From Oxalobacter formigenes (GTDB lineage Bacteria > Pseudomonadota > Gammaproteobacteria > Burkholderiales > Burkholderiaceae_D): a stretch of 64,000 bases of DNA. The notes below the pieces were generated by a model, which worked only from the letters and a program-made list of their open reading frames with translations, was not told the origin of the DNA and made no database searches. Positions within the stretch are counted from its first letter, which is position 1. Each line of letters starts with the position of its first letter. The translations under genes and the position numbers were made by a program. Positions 54,060 through 62,985 of this stretch are shown piece by piece. Where the stretch lies: the NCBI RefSeq assembly GCF_027158485.1, contig NZ_JAMKYJ010000002.1; one strand, written 5' to 3'.

Positions 54060-54959
54060 ATGACAGATCAGGAAAACAGCCATTTCCGAAGCGGTTATAT
54101 CGCGATTGTCGGACGTCCGAACGTCGGCAAATCGACCCTGATGAACGAATTGATCGGTGCCAAGGTCAGTATTACGTCGCGCAAGGCGCAGACGACGCGC
54201 CACCGGATCATGGGCATCCAGACAGATGAGGACACCCAGTTCATTTATATCGATACGCCGGGATTCCAGACGCGCTACAACAATGCGTTGAACAAGACCT
54301 TAAACAAGACGGTGACGAATACGCTGACTTCGGCTGACGTCATCCTTTTCGTCGTCGATGCGGATGTATTCGGACAGGCCGACCAGCAGGTTCTCGATCT
54401 GATCCCGAAAAAGGTTCCGACGATTCTGGTCATCAACAAGACCGACAAGGTCAAGGATAAAAAGGACCTGATGCCTTTTGCGGAAAAGGTTTCGGCATTG
54501 CGCGATTTTGCCGCCATCGTGCCCGTTTCGGCAAGGCAGCGTTTCCAGCTGGACCGGCTTGAAAATGAAATCCGCCATTTCCTGCCGGAAAATCCGCCGA
54601 TGTTCGATCCCGAAGATGTGACCGACCGGAGTGAACGGTTCATGGCGGCGGAAATCATCCGTGAAAAAATCTTCCGTTACACCGGCGATGAATTGCCTTA
54701 TACCAGTACCGTCGTGATCGAACAGTTTGAACGCAAGGAAAAAATCTGCCGCGTGTTCGCCGCCGTTCTGGTCGAGCGCGATGCACACAAGGCCATGATC
54801 ATTGGTCATAAAGGCGAGAAACTGAAAGAGATTTCCACCGAAGCACGACTGGATATGGAAAAAATGTTCGGCGTGCCGGTTTATCTGGAAATCTGGGTCA
54901 AGGTTAAATCCGGCTGGGCCGACAATGAAGCCGGTCTGCGCGCATACGGATACGATTAA
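54060..54959 (+). CDS. era: GTPase Era
   Basis: 299 aa from the ATG at 54060, which has GAGG 8 bases upstream; an ATG at 54042 overlapping the rnc stop would add 6 residues. G1 GRPNVGKS, G3 DTPGF, G4 NKTD, then a KH domain with the GHKGEKLKEI loop that binds the 16S rRNA 3' end. Needed for 30S maturation. Confidence 0.95.
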   Translation: MTDQENSHFRSGYIAIVGRPNVGKSTLMNELIGAKVSITSRKAQTTRHRIMGIQTDEDTQFIYIDTPGFQTRYNNALNKTLNKTVTNTLTSADVILFVVDADVFGQADQQVLDLIPKKVPTILVINKTDKVKDKKDLMPFAEKVSALRDFAAIVPVSARQRFQLDRLENEIRHFLPENPPMFDPEDVTDRSERFMAAEIIREKIFRYTGDELPYTSTVVIEQFERKEKICRVFAAVLVERDAHKAMIIGHKGEKLKEISTEARLDMEKMFGVPVYLEIWVKVKSGWADNEAGLRAYGYD

Positions 54960-55012
54960 GGCTGTCAGGCTTGTCAAAGGGGGTAAATGTCTGTGAGTGT
55001 GGACAGGAGAAA

Positions 55013-55810
55013 ATGCAGGTGAATACCGAAACGGAAAAAACGGCAAAAACCGGTTCCGTGAAAACTCCTGAACGCTCATCGTCCGGCAAAAGTGGTTCCG
55101 AACACAGAATTGTGGAACAGCCCGGTTTTGTCCTGCACAGCTATGTTTACAAGGAAAGCAGCCTTGTCGTCGACGTGTTCACGCGCGATTACGGCCGGGT
55201 CGCTCTTGTCGCAAAGGGCGCAAAAAGGCCTACATCACGTCTGAGAGGCGTCTTGCAGACTTTTCAGCCGCTGTCCATCGGATGGACGGGGAAATCCGAA
55301 CTCCGGACTCTCACGACGGCGGAATGGATTGGCGGCATGATCCCGCTGGAAAATTCAGCCCTGCTTTACGGGTTTTACCTGAATGAATTGCTGTTGAAAC
55401 TGACGGCACGGGAAGACCCGCATCATCTTTTGTTCGACCATTACGTCAAGGCCCTGAACCGGCTGGCGACGTCCGAATCCGCCCAGACGGTCTTGCGCAT
55501 TTTCGAGCTGGCTCTCCTGAAAGAAACGGGTGTGGCAGCCGATCTGTCGATCGATACGACGACCCGGCAAAAAGTCGATCCGGAAGAAGTGTATGTTGTC
55601 GATCCGGAAAACGGGCCGCGACCGGCACGCATGGGCGATGAAGCGCCGAGAATGGCCGGAAAGACACTACTGGATATGGTTTGCGAGGATTATTCCGACC
55701 AGCAGACACAGCTGCAAAGCAAATTGTTGATGCGTTATTTGCTGGCGCATCATTTGAATGGTGTACCTCTCCAGACACGAAAGATATTATTAGACCTGCG
55801 CCAGTTGTAA
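55013..55810 (+). CDS. recO: DNA repair protein RecO
   Basis: 265 aa from the ATG at 55013 (AGGAGA upstream, a little close; GTG at 55019 is possible). A disordered N-terminal stretch of about 30 residues precedes the OB fold (GFVLHSYVYKESSLVVDVFTR). It loads RecA with RecR. The C-terminal half is helical; the zinc-finger cysteines of some RecO proteins are absent, as usual for proteobacteria. Confidence 0.93.
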   Translation: MQVNTETEKTAKTGSVKTPERSSSGKSGSEHRIVEQPGFVLHSYVYKESSLVVDVFTRDYGRVALVAKGAKRPTSRLRGVLQTFQPLSIGWTGKSELRTLTTAEWIGGMIPLENSALLYGFYLNELLLKLTAREDPHHLLFDHYVKALNRLATSESAQTVLRIFELALLKETGVAADLSIDTTTRQKVDPEEVYVVDPENGPRPARMGDEAPRMAGKTLLDMVCEDYSDQQTQLQSKLLMRYLLAHHLNGVPLQTRKILLDLRQL

Positions 55811-55857
55811 CATCAGGGTAAACTACCCCTATTATCGATCCTTTTTTTCTGCGAGCC

Positions 55858-56622
55858 ATGAGTTTTCTAAATCCAGGTGGCCCGGTCATCGAACTGGGCG
55901 TCAATATCGATCATATCGCCACCCTTCGAAATGCGCGGGGAACGACGTATCCCGATCCTGTGAAAGCCGCTGTCATGGCAGAGCAGGCTGGAGCCGATGC
56001 GATTACCCTTCATCTGCGCGAAGACCGGCGTCATATCAAGGATGCCGATGTCCGGGCAATCAGGCCATTGCTTGTAACACGTATGAATCTGGAATCGGCG
56101 ATTACGCCTGAAATGATCGATTTTGCCTGCGATATCAAACCGCATGACGTTTGCCTCGTACCGGAACGGCGCGAGGAGCTGACGACGGAAGGTGGTCTGG
56201 ATGTCGTGCGTTCTTTCGATATCGTCGCCTCGGCAGTCGAACGCCTGACCGACGCGGGCATTCGTGTCAGTCTGTTCATCGACCCAGAAGAAGAACAGAT
56301 TATCGCTGCACACGAAACGGGGGCGCCGGTAATCGAACTGCATACAGGGCGTTATGCAAATGCCTTTGATGAATCTTCCCTTCGCCATGAACTGGAACGG
56401 GTGAAGGCTGGCGTTGAAGAAGGCATCAAGAACGGATTGAAAGTGAATGCCGGACACGGTTTACACTATGCCAATGTATTGCCGATTGCCGCGATTGACG
56501 GTATTGCCGAGCTGAATATCGGCCATGCGATTGTTGCGCAAGCGGTATTCGATGGCTGGGAAAAGGCCATTCGGGACATGAAAGCGCTTCTGGTGCAGGC
56601 TCGTATACCAGAAACAAACTAA
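55858..56622 (+). CDS. pdxJ: Pyridoxine 5'-phosphate synthase
   Basis: 254 aa TIM barrel. ELGVNIDHIATLRNARG and LHLREDRRHI hold active-site His and Arg, and VNAGHGLHYAN is the phosphate loop. Makes pyridoxine phosphate from 1-deoxyxylulose 5-phosphate and aminoacetone phosphate. Confidence 0.97.
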   Translation: MSFLNPGGPVIELGVNIDHIATLRNARGTTYPDPVKAAVMAEQAGADAITLHLREDRRHIKDADVRAIRPLLVTRMNLESAITPEMIDFACDIKPHDVCLVPERREELTTEGGLDVVRSFDIVASAVERLTDAGIRVSLFIDPEEEQIIAAHETGAPVIELHTGRYANAFDESSLRHELERVKAGVEEGIKNGLKVNAGHGLHYANVLPIAAIDGIAELNIGHAIVAQAVFDGWEKAIRDMKALLVQARIPETN

Positions 56623-56643
56623 AGACGGAACAGAGTTGAAAAT

Positions 56644-57063
56644 ATGATTTACGGTATCGGAACCGATATGATACTGATCACGCGTCTGAAAGCTGCACTT
56701 GAAAGACATGGTGACCGGTTTGCGGAAAAAATATTGGGACCTGACGAAATGAAGCGTTATCTTCATCGCAAGTCCAAAGTCGAGTTGAGAGGCTTGCGCT
56801 ATCTGGCGACCCGTTTTGCCGCGAAGGAAGCGTTTTCTAAAGCGCTTGGACTCGGCATGCGAATGCCGATGACATGGCGGTCCATGCAATTGTTGAACGC
56901 AGCCAGTGGCAAACCGGAAGCCTTTTGCAGCGGCAAACTGAAAGCGCATATGGAAGAACTGGGCTTAAAAGCCCAGGTATCGGTAACGGATGAAGCGGAA
57001 TATGCCCTGGCTTTCGTCGTTATCGAACAGATGGAAGAAGCGACGGAAACCATAACAGACTGA
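56644..57063 (+). CDS. acpS: Holo-ACP synthase
   Basis: 139 aa. Mg ligands D8 (GIGTDM) and the Glu in RFAAKEAFSKALG. It attaches phosphopantetheine to acyl-carrier protein. The tail after residue 125 is a little longer than in E. coli. The pdxJ-acpS pair is conserved. Confidence 0.95.
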   Translation: MIYGIGTDMILITRLKAALERHGDRFAEKILGPDEMKRYLHRKSKVELRGLRYLATRFAAKEAFSKALGLGMRMPMTWRSMQLLNAASGKPEAFCSGKLKAHMEELGLKAQVSVTDEAEYALAFVVIEQMEEATETITD

Positions 57064-57073
57064 CAGGTGAACC

Positions 57074-58141
57074 ATGAAAAAAACAAGCTCGTTGTTAAGC
57101 GGTAAAAGAAACAGTTACGGCCCTGTCATGCTGGATGTGATCGGTTTGCGCCTTCTGGATGAAGATATCAGAAGAATCCGCCATCCCGCCACAGGCGGCG
57201 TCATTCTTTTTGCACGCAACTACCAGAACAGGGAACAATTGACGGCTTTGACGGCTGCCATTCGCAAGGAACGTGCGGATATCCTGATTGCCGTCGATCA
57301 TGAAGGGGGACGTGTCCAGCGTTTCCGTTTCGACGGTTTCACCCGTTTGCCACCCATGCGCTCGCTGGGGAAAATGTGGGAAAACGATCAGGTCGCTGCC
57401 AGTCGTGCGGCAACGGCGGTCGGTTATGTGCTGGCTTCCGAATTGCGCTCATGTGGCATCGACTTTTCATTTACCCCGGTTCTGGATCTTGACTATGGCG
57501 TTTCAACCGTTATCGGTAACCGTTCATTTTCCCGCAATCCGAACATCGTCACTTTTCTGGCAAAAAGCCTGAATTACGGACTGGCACTCGCCGGAATGGC
57601 CAATTGTGGAAAACATTTCCCTGGCCATGGCTATGCCACAGGCGATTCCCATACGGAAATTCCGGTTGACGACCGGTCGCTGGAAGCGATTTTGCTGGAA
57701 GATGCCGCACCTTACAAAAATCTGGGCATGAGTCTGGCCAGTGTGATGCCAGCCCATGTCATTTATCCGAAAGTCGATTCCCTGCCTGCCGGTTTTTCAG
57801 TCAAATGGCTGTCGATCCTGAAAAACGAACTCGGGTTCGACGGTGTCGTTTTCAGCGACGACCTGAGCATGGAAGGTGCCAGCGTGGCCGGCAGTATCGT
57901 CGAGCGGGCGAATGCGGCTTTGGGTGCCGGTTGCGACATGGTGCTGGTCTGCAATACGCCGGACAAGGCAGATGAATTGCTGGCGGGATTGCCTGCACGG
58001 TCTGAAGAGGAAATGCGTGATTGCACTGCGAAAATCGGCAGCCTGATGCCAGCTGTTCCGGCGCTCGACTGGGATAGCCTGCAGCAGGAAAAACGGTATC
58101 AGCGTGCCCGTGCTATCGTGGAGCAGATCCCTCAGGAATAA
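57074..58141 (+). CDS. nagZ: Beta-N-acetylhexosaminidase NagZ
   Basis: 355 aa, glycoside hydrolase family 3. GGVILFARNY, DHEGGRVQRF, the GKHFPGHG...DSH acid/base loop and the nucleophile loop VFSDDLSMEGA are all present. It removes GlcNAc from anhydromuropeptides in cell-wall recycling, in the cytoplasm. 10 bases after acpS. Confidence 0.95.
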   Translation: MKKTSSLLSGKRNSYGPVMLDVIGLRLLDEDIRRIRHPATGGVILFARNYQNREQLTALTAAIRKERADILIAVDHEGGRVQRFRFDGFTRLPPMRSLGKMWENDQVAASRAATAVGYVLASELRSCGIDFSFTPVLDLDYGVSTVIGNRSFSRNPNIVTFLAKSLNYGLALAGMANCGKHFPGHGYATGDSHTEIPVDDRSLEAILLEDAAPYKNLGMSLASVMPAHVIYPKVDSLPAGFSVKWLSILKNELGFDGVVFSDDLSMEGASVAGSIVERANAALGAGCDMVLVCNTPDKADELLAGLPARSEEEMRDCTAKIGSLMPAVPALDWDSLQQEKRYQRARAIVEQIPQE

Positions 58142-58149
58142 AGAAAGGT

Positions 58150-60048
58150 ATGTCGGAAAAAGAAAGAGACGTTTCAACGGGCGAAAACGGGCAAAACCCG
58201 GAAGACAATTCTGCCGAAAAACGGAAAGAACTGCTGAAAGCGGTCAAACAGCTGCCTCATTTGCCGGGGGTTTATCGTTACTTCGACAAGAACGACAAGC
58301 TCCTTTATGTGGGGAAAGCGCGCGATCTGATCAAGCGGGTCAGCACCTATTTCCAGAAAGCCTCACCGTCGCCACGGATCGCCATGATGGTCGAGCGCAT
58401 TGCCCGCATGGAAACCACGGTCACGCGTAGCGAGGTTGAAGCTCTGATTCTTGAAAGCAACCTGATCAAGACGCTTCACCCTCATTACAATATCATTTTC
58501 CGCGACGACAAGTCGTATCCCTATCTGAAAATCACCGGACAGAAGTATCCGCGCATGGTCTATTACCGCGGAAACGTCGATCGTCACAACCAGTTTTTCG
58601 GTCCCTTTCCGAACTCATGGGCTGTCCGGGAGACGATCCAGATCCTTCAGCGGGTATTCCGTTTGAGAACCTGTGAAGACAGCGTTTTCAAAAACCGGAC
58701 GCGTCCCTGCCTGCTTTACCAGATCAACCGTTGCAGTGGCCCATGTGTGGATTTGATTAGCGAAGAGGGCTATCGAAAGGATACGGAAAACGCCGTGCGT
58801 TTCCTTCGTGGCGAACAAACGGTCATTCTGGGCGAGTTGCAGGAAAAAATGGAGCGGCATGCCGAACGGCTGGAATTCGAGGAAGCCGCTTTTGTCCGGA
58901 ATCAGATCGCGTCGCTGTCACAAGTGCTTCAGCAACAGAGTATGGAATCGGACAAGGTTGCCGATGTCGATATCATCGCCGTTGTCGTCCGGGAGGGACG
59001 TGCGTGTGTCAATCTGGCGATGGTTCGCGGCGGACGGCATCTCGGGGACAGGGCGGTTTTTCCCGGCAATCTTGGGAGTGGCGTGGATGAAAATGAAAAA
59101 CTGGAAATACAGGTATTGAAAGCGTTTCTGGCGCAGCATTATATCGACGGACAGATTCCGGGAACGATTGTCGTCAATATGGATTTCGATGAGCCTGCAT
59201 TGCTCGTGGCCCTGTCGGAACAATGCGGTCACCGGATTCACATCGTCACACAGCCGCAGGGGCAGAGACGGCTCTGGCTTGAAATGGCGCAAAAAAATGC
59301 CGAAATCGCACTGGCACGAGTCCTGTTGCAGTCCGATACACAACTCTCACGTGTCAAGTCGCTGATTGAATTGATGAATCTGGATATCGAAGATCCGAAC
59401 GATTTGCGGATAGAGGCATTCGATATCAGCCATACGCAGGGTGAAGCCGTTCAGGCTTCATGTGTAATATTTCATCATTGCGCAATGCAAAATAGTGAGT
59501 ATCGGCGTTACAATATCGCCGGAATTACACCCGGCGACGATTATGCCGCCATGAAACAGGTTTTGACGCGCCGATATGAAAAACTGGTCGGGCATGAAGA
59601 CCTGATGCCGGATATCGTTCTGGTCGATGGCGGAAAAGGCCAGGTTTCGATGGCGACACAGGTCTTTGCCGAACTGGGGCACGACCTGTCCTTAATCGTC
59701 GGGGTTGCCAAGGGGGAAGGGCGGAAAGTCGGTCTGGAAACGCTGGTGTATGCAGATGGCCGCCTGCCGCAGGAACTGGGGAAAGATTCAAAAGTCCTGA
59801 TGCTGATAGCCCAGATCAGGGACGAAGCGCATCGTTTTGCCATTACCGGCATGCGTGCGAAAAGAGACAAGAAAAGACAGGCCTCCCGTTTGGAGGAAAT
59901 TGAAGGAGTCGGTGCAAAAAGAAGACAGAAATTGCTGGCCCGTTTCGGGAGCGTTCGCCAGATAGCGGATGCCTCGGTTGACGATCTGGCGACAGTGGAA
60001 GGTATTTCGCGTCGTCTGGCACAGCAAATTTATGACCAGTTGCACTAG
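58150..60048 (+). CDS. uvrC: Excinuclease ABC subunit C
   Basis: 632 aa. N-terminal GIY-YIG nuclease (LPGVYRYFDKNDKLLYVGKA), UVR motif near 225-250, the RNase H-like second nuclease domain (IEAFDISHTQGE, LVDGGKGQ) and a C-terminal helix-hairpin-helix pair. It makes both incisions in nucleotide excision repair. Confidence 0.97.
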   Translation: MSEKERDVSTGENGQNPEDNSAEKRKELLKAVKQLPHLPGVYRYFDKNDKLLYVGKARDLIKRVSTYFQKASPSPRIAMMVERIARMETTVTRSEVEALILESNLIKTLHPHYNIIFRDDKSYPYLKITGQKYPRMVYYRGNVDRHNQFFGPFPNSWAVRETIQILQRVFRLRTCEDSVFKNRTRPCLLYQINRCSGPCVDLISEEGYRKDTENAVRFLRGEQTVILGELQEKMERHAERLEFEEAAFVRNQIASLSQVLQQQSMESDKVADVDIIAVVVREGRACVNLAMVRGGRHLGDRAVFPGNLGSGVDENEKLEIQVLKAFLAQHYIDGQIPGTIVVNMDFDEPALLVALSEQCGHRIHIVTQPQGQRRLWLEMAQKNAEIALARVLLQSDTQLSRVKSLIELMNLDIEDPNDLRIEAFDISHTQGEAVQASCVIFHHCAMQNSEYRRYNIAGITPGDDYAAMKQVLTRRYEKLVGHEDLMPDIVLVDGGKGQVSMATQVFAELGHDLSLIVGVAKGEGRKVGLETLVYADGRLPQELGKDSKVLMLIAQIRDEAHRFAITGMRAKRDKKRQASRLEEIEGVGAKRRQKLLARFGSVRQIADASVDDLATVEGISRRLAQQIYDQLH

Positions 60049-60122
60049 AATAACGCCTTGTATTTTTATTTTCAGAAAAATAAAAAATGCAGTCAATCAG
60101 TGAAAGTTGCAAGAATCAGTCT

Positions 60123-60686
60123 ATGCCGTTTAATTTACCTATTTTCCTGACCTGGGTAAGGGTGGCACTCGTGCCCTTGCTGGTCGGTATTTTTTACCTG
60201 CCCCAAAGCTGGATGTCCCTGTATGCACAGAGTCTGACGGCAGGCATTATATTTATCGTGGCTGCCATTACTGACTGGATCGACGGTTATCTGGCCAGAA
60301 AATGGAACCAGACGTCGGCCTTTGGCGCTTTTCTGGACCCGGTAGCGGATAAACTGATCGTGGCAGGTTCCCTGATCGTTCTGGTCCAGCTGGGACGCGT
60401 CAGTGCGATACTGGCATTCATTATCATCGGCCGCGAAATCGCCATTTCCGCACTGCGTGAATGGATGGCGAAAATCGGTGCGTCCAATTCGGTAGCCGTC
60501 AATTCACTGGGTAAAGTCAAAACGATTGCCCAGATGATCGCCATACCGATGCTTTTGTATTACGATAATCTTTTTTACGTCATCGACACGCGCTTCATAG
60601 GAACCTATCTTCTGATCATAGCGGCGTTTTTGACGGTTGTATCCATGCTGTATTATTTACGCAAAGCATTGCCGCTGATTAAGTAA
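60123..60686 (+). CDS. pgsA: CDP-diacylglycerol-glycerol-3-phosphate 3-phosphatidyltransferase
   Basis: 187 aa from the ATG at 60123, which gives the usual N-terminus MPFNLPIFLTWVRV; an ATG at 60087 would add 12 residues. The CDP-alcohol motif D54-G-x2-A-R-x8-G-x3-D-x3-D76 is intact. Makes phosphatidylglycerol phosphate in the inner membrane. uvrC-pgsA-tRNA-Gly is a common neighbourhood. Confidence 0.95.
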   Translation: MPFNLPIFLTWVRVALVPLLVGIFYLPQSWMSLYAQSLTAGIIFIVAAITDWIDGYLARKWNQTSAFGAFLDPVADKLIVAGSLIVLVQLGRVSAILAFIIIGREIAISALREWMAKIGASNSVAVNSLGKVKTIAQMIAIPMLLYYDNLFYVIDTRFIGTYLLIIAAFLTVVSMLYYLRKALPLIK

Positions 60687-60701
60687 ATTGTCGTTGGGGT
60701 A

Positions 60702-60729
60702 TTGACAATACAGAGGCAAATGCTACAAT
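60702..60729 (+). promoter_or_regulatory. Strong promoter of the tRNA-Gly/Gly/Cys cluster
   Basis: Consensus TTGACA, 16 bases, then an extended -10 TGCTACAAT ending 14 bases before the first tRNA. Confidence 0.85.
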
Positions 60730-60743
60730 GCTCATCTTTCAAA

Positions 60744-60819
60744 GCGGGAGTAGCTCAGTTGGTAGAGCGCAACCTTGCCAAGGTTGAGGTCGAGAGTTCG
60801 AGACTCTTCTCCCGCTCCA
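60744..60819 (+). tRNA. tRNA-Gly (anticodon GCC), copy 1
   Basis: 76 bases with encoded CCA. GCGGGAG acceptor pairs with CTCCCGC; the anticodon stem CAACC/GGTTG is closed around the loop with GCC. Confidence 0.97.
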
Positions 60820-60905
60820 GTTCTTCATGGCATTCTGAAGAAATGGAACCGGCGGTATCTGGTGAAAGCAGTCAGTTCACCGGAATTTGTAGCGATGAAT
60901 ACGAT

Positions 60906-60981
60906 GCGGGAGTAGCTCAGTTGGTAGAGCGCAACCTTGCCAAGGTTGAGGTCGAGAGTTCGAGACTCTTCTCCCGCTCCA
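60906..60981 (+). tRNA. tRNA-Gly (anticodon GCC), copy 2
   Basis: Base-for-base the same as copy 1, 86 bases downstream of it. Flanks differ, so only the tRNA itself is duplicated. Confidence 0.97.
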
Positions 60982-61039
60982 TCTTTTCATTATCTTCCCG
61001 GGTTCATGCTTTTTCAGGCTGGTTTGGCCATCTCTCGAT

Positions 61040-61113
61040 GGCAGGATAGCAAAGTGGTTATGCAGCGGCCTGCAAAGCCGTAGACGTCGGTTCGATTCCG
61101 TCTCCTGCCTCCA
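61040..61113 (+). tRNA. tRNA-Cys (anticodon GCA)
   Basis: 74 bases with encoded CCA. GGCAGGA pairs with TCCTGCC; anticodon GCA. Third gene of the cluster. Confidence 0.96.
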
Positions 61114-61159
61114 ACAAGTCGTTTTTCATCACAAGATTTTTCTCCTCGCTGTTTTTCAA

Positions 61160-61188
61160 TTGACGGCATTTGTTTTCGTTCGTTTACA
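61160..61188 (+). promoter_or_regulatory. Candidate promoter of the acetyltransferase gene
   Basis: TTGACG and TTTACA separated by 17 bases. The leader contains a short hairpin, CCTGT/ACAGG. Confidence 0.45.
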
Positions 61189-61278
61189 TCCCCTCAGGCG
61201 GCTGGTACATTTGCCGATATCTTCGTGTTTCAAAAAGCCTGTCTGAAAACAGGGTTTCGCTTCGGGAGGAACAGTGTG

Positions 61279-61845
61279 ATGATTCGTTTTGCCAGACCTG
61301 ACGACAGCGTGGCAATACTGGAAATTTATGGCGCTTACATAGAAACGCCGATTACGTTTGAATGTGAGCTTCCGACTGAATCGGAGTTCTCGAAGAGAAT
61401 GGCTGACATATCGGCGTTTTACCCGTGTCTGGTATGCGAGGAAGAAGGTAAGGTAATCGGATTCGCCTACGCGCACCGGCACATGGAACGACAGGCGTAT
61501 CAATGGAATGCTGAATTGTCGGTTTATCTCGACCCTTCGTTTACCTCGAAAGGCCTCGGTAAAAAACTGTATGCCATTCTGATAGAAATGCTGAAATTGC
61601 AGGGAGTCAGGACAGTATATGGAGGCGTGACTGTTCCCAATGAAAAAAGCGAATCCCTTCACAAGGCAATGGGCTTTTCTGTAGCAGGTACTTACCATCA
61701 TGCCGGTTTTAAAGACGGAAAATGGCGTGATGTGACCTGGTTTGAAAAGGCCATTGCACCGTATGATTCTTATCCGGAACCTGTCGTTTCCATCGGCAGT
61801 ATTCCCAAACAGGAACTGCTTGAAATCATCTCTTCATTCCGGTAA
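61279..61845 (+). CDS. GNAT acetyltransferase, phosphinothricin acetyltransferase-like
   Basis: 188 aa from the ATG at 61279 with GGGAGG 8 bases upstream; the frame is open to 61225. GNAT fold with the acetyl-CoA region LDPSFTSKGLGKKLYAIL and the Pat-family ending GTYHHAGFKDGKWRDVTWFEK. Relatives acetylate phosphinothricin or methionine sulfoximine/sulfone; the native substrate here cannot be told. A 20-residue tail follows the domain. Confidence 0.88.
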   Translation: MIRFARPDDSVAILEIYGAYIETPITFECELPTESEFSKRMADISAFYPCLVCEEEGKVIGFAYAHRHMERQAYQWNAELSVYLDPSFTSKGLGKKLYAILIEMLKLQGVRTVYGGVTVPNEKSESLHKAMGFSVAGTYHHAGFKDGKWRDVTWFEKAIAPYDSYPEPVVSIGSIPKQELLEIISSFR

Positions 61846-62017
61846 GCAGCTTGGGCTATTTCTGGCAGAAATCATTTGACCATGCCCTTTACGGCGGACC
61901 GGGTTGAACCAGCGATATTGACAATCCACTTTCAATCCCCGAGACTTCATATTCCCGGCAAACATATAAAACTTCTTGCTGACATCAGTCACTTCAATCT
62001 CACTCGATAAAGCATTC

Positions 62018-62800
62018 ATGAAATCACTGACATCCAAAGACAACCCGCAATACCGTGAGTTGAAGCAACTGGCTTCCAGTTCGGCCGCAAGGCGCAAAAG
62101 CGGGCAATCGGTCCTGGATGGCATTCATCTTTGCCAGTCGTATCTGGAGCATATCGATGTACCACTTTTGTGTGTTGTGAGCGAGGCATCGCAGCATCAT
62201 CCGGAAGTGGCTGCCATTATGGGTGAATGCGAGAGAAGAGGCGGAGAATGCCTGTTGTTGACGGACAGTCTTTTTCATCCGTTAAGTCAGGTGGAAAACG
62301 GTATCGACATTCTTTTTCTGATCGTCACACCGGTTCATGAGGACTGTCCTGAACTGACACAAACAGGCGTTTTGCTGGACAGGATTCAGGACCCCGGCAA
62401 TCTGGGTTCGATCCTCCGGAGTGCCGCAGCCGCCGGAATCCGGCAGGTATTTTGCAGTCCGGGAACGGCGGCAGTATGGTCCCCCCGTGTTTTACGTGCA
62501 GGAATGGGCGCGCATTTTCTCCTTGAAGTATTTGAAGACGTTTCCCTCGAAAAACTGATTGAAACCGCCAAAATCCCCGTGATCGCCACGACGCCCTACA
62601 CGAAAAAAACAATATACGATTTCGATCTGAACCGCCCTGTCGCATGGTTACTGGGACATGAAGGAAGGGGAGTGGATGAAAGGCTGATGGTCATGGCCAG
62701 CGACAAACTGGTTATTCCCCATATGGGAGCGATGGAATCTTTGAATGTGGCGGCCTGTGCAGCCGTCTGTTTCTTTGAGCAGGTCAGACAATGCCGGTAG
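62018..62800 (+). CDS. SPOUT (TrmH-family) RNA 2'-O-methyltransferase
   Basis: 260 aa from the ATG at 62018, giving MKSLTSKDNPQYRELKQL, the usual beginning of the family. Motif 1 RIQDPGNLGSILRSAAAAG, motif 2 WLLGHEGRGVD and motif 3 IPHMGAMESLNVAACAAVC form the knotted SAM site. The N-terminal part is the RNA-binding substrate domain. The target nucleotide (23S rRNA is likely) cannot be assigned. The ATG has no clear ribosome site. Confidence 0.88.
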   Translation: MKSLTSKDNPQYRELKQLASSSAARRKSGQSVLDGIHLCQSYLEHIDVPLLCVVSEASQHHPEVAAIMGECERRGGECLLLTDSLFHPLSQVENGIDILFLIVTPVHEDCPELTQTGVLLDRIQDPGNLGSILRSAAAAGIRQVFCSPGTAAVWSPRVLRAGMGAHFLLEVFEDVSLEKLIETAKIPVIATTPYTKKTIYDFDLNRPVAWLLGHEGRGVDERLMVMASDKLVIPHMGAMESLNVAACAAVCFFEQVRQCR

Positions 62801-62833
62801 TTTCAGAACCGGTTTCTGTCGGGATGATGCAAA

Positions 62834-62875
62834 TAAAAAGCCTGTTATGGAAATGACAGGCTTTATTGTTTTTGG
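62834..62875 (+). terminator. Terminator after the methyltransferase gene
   Basis: AAAGCCTGTTAT pairs with ATGACAGGCTTT (one G-T pair) around GGAA, followed by ATTGTTTTTGG. Confidence 0.8.
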
Positions 62876-62985
62876 AGAAAAAATTTTTCATTCTGTGATT
62901 TTTCCCTGAAGTTTCCAAAATCCCCGGGGTAGAATAAAAGAAAGGTCTGCTCTTTTCTTTCGCACATATTTTAGACAGGTGATTT

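Noticed and set aside
60702..61049. ORF running through both tRNA-Gly genes
   Set aside because: It is open only because the two tRNAs are identical and happen to lack stops; its start is inside the tRNA promoter.
61834..62124. Minus-strand ORF of 96 codons between the acetyltransferase and methyltransferase genes
   Set aside because: It overlaps the start of the methyltransferase gene and resembles no family I know. The part unique to it (61846-62017) could hide a gene fragment, but support is too weak.
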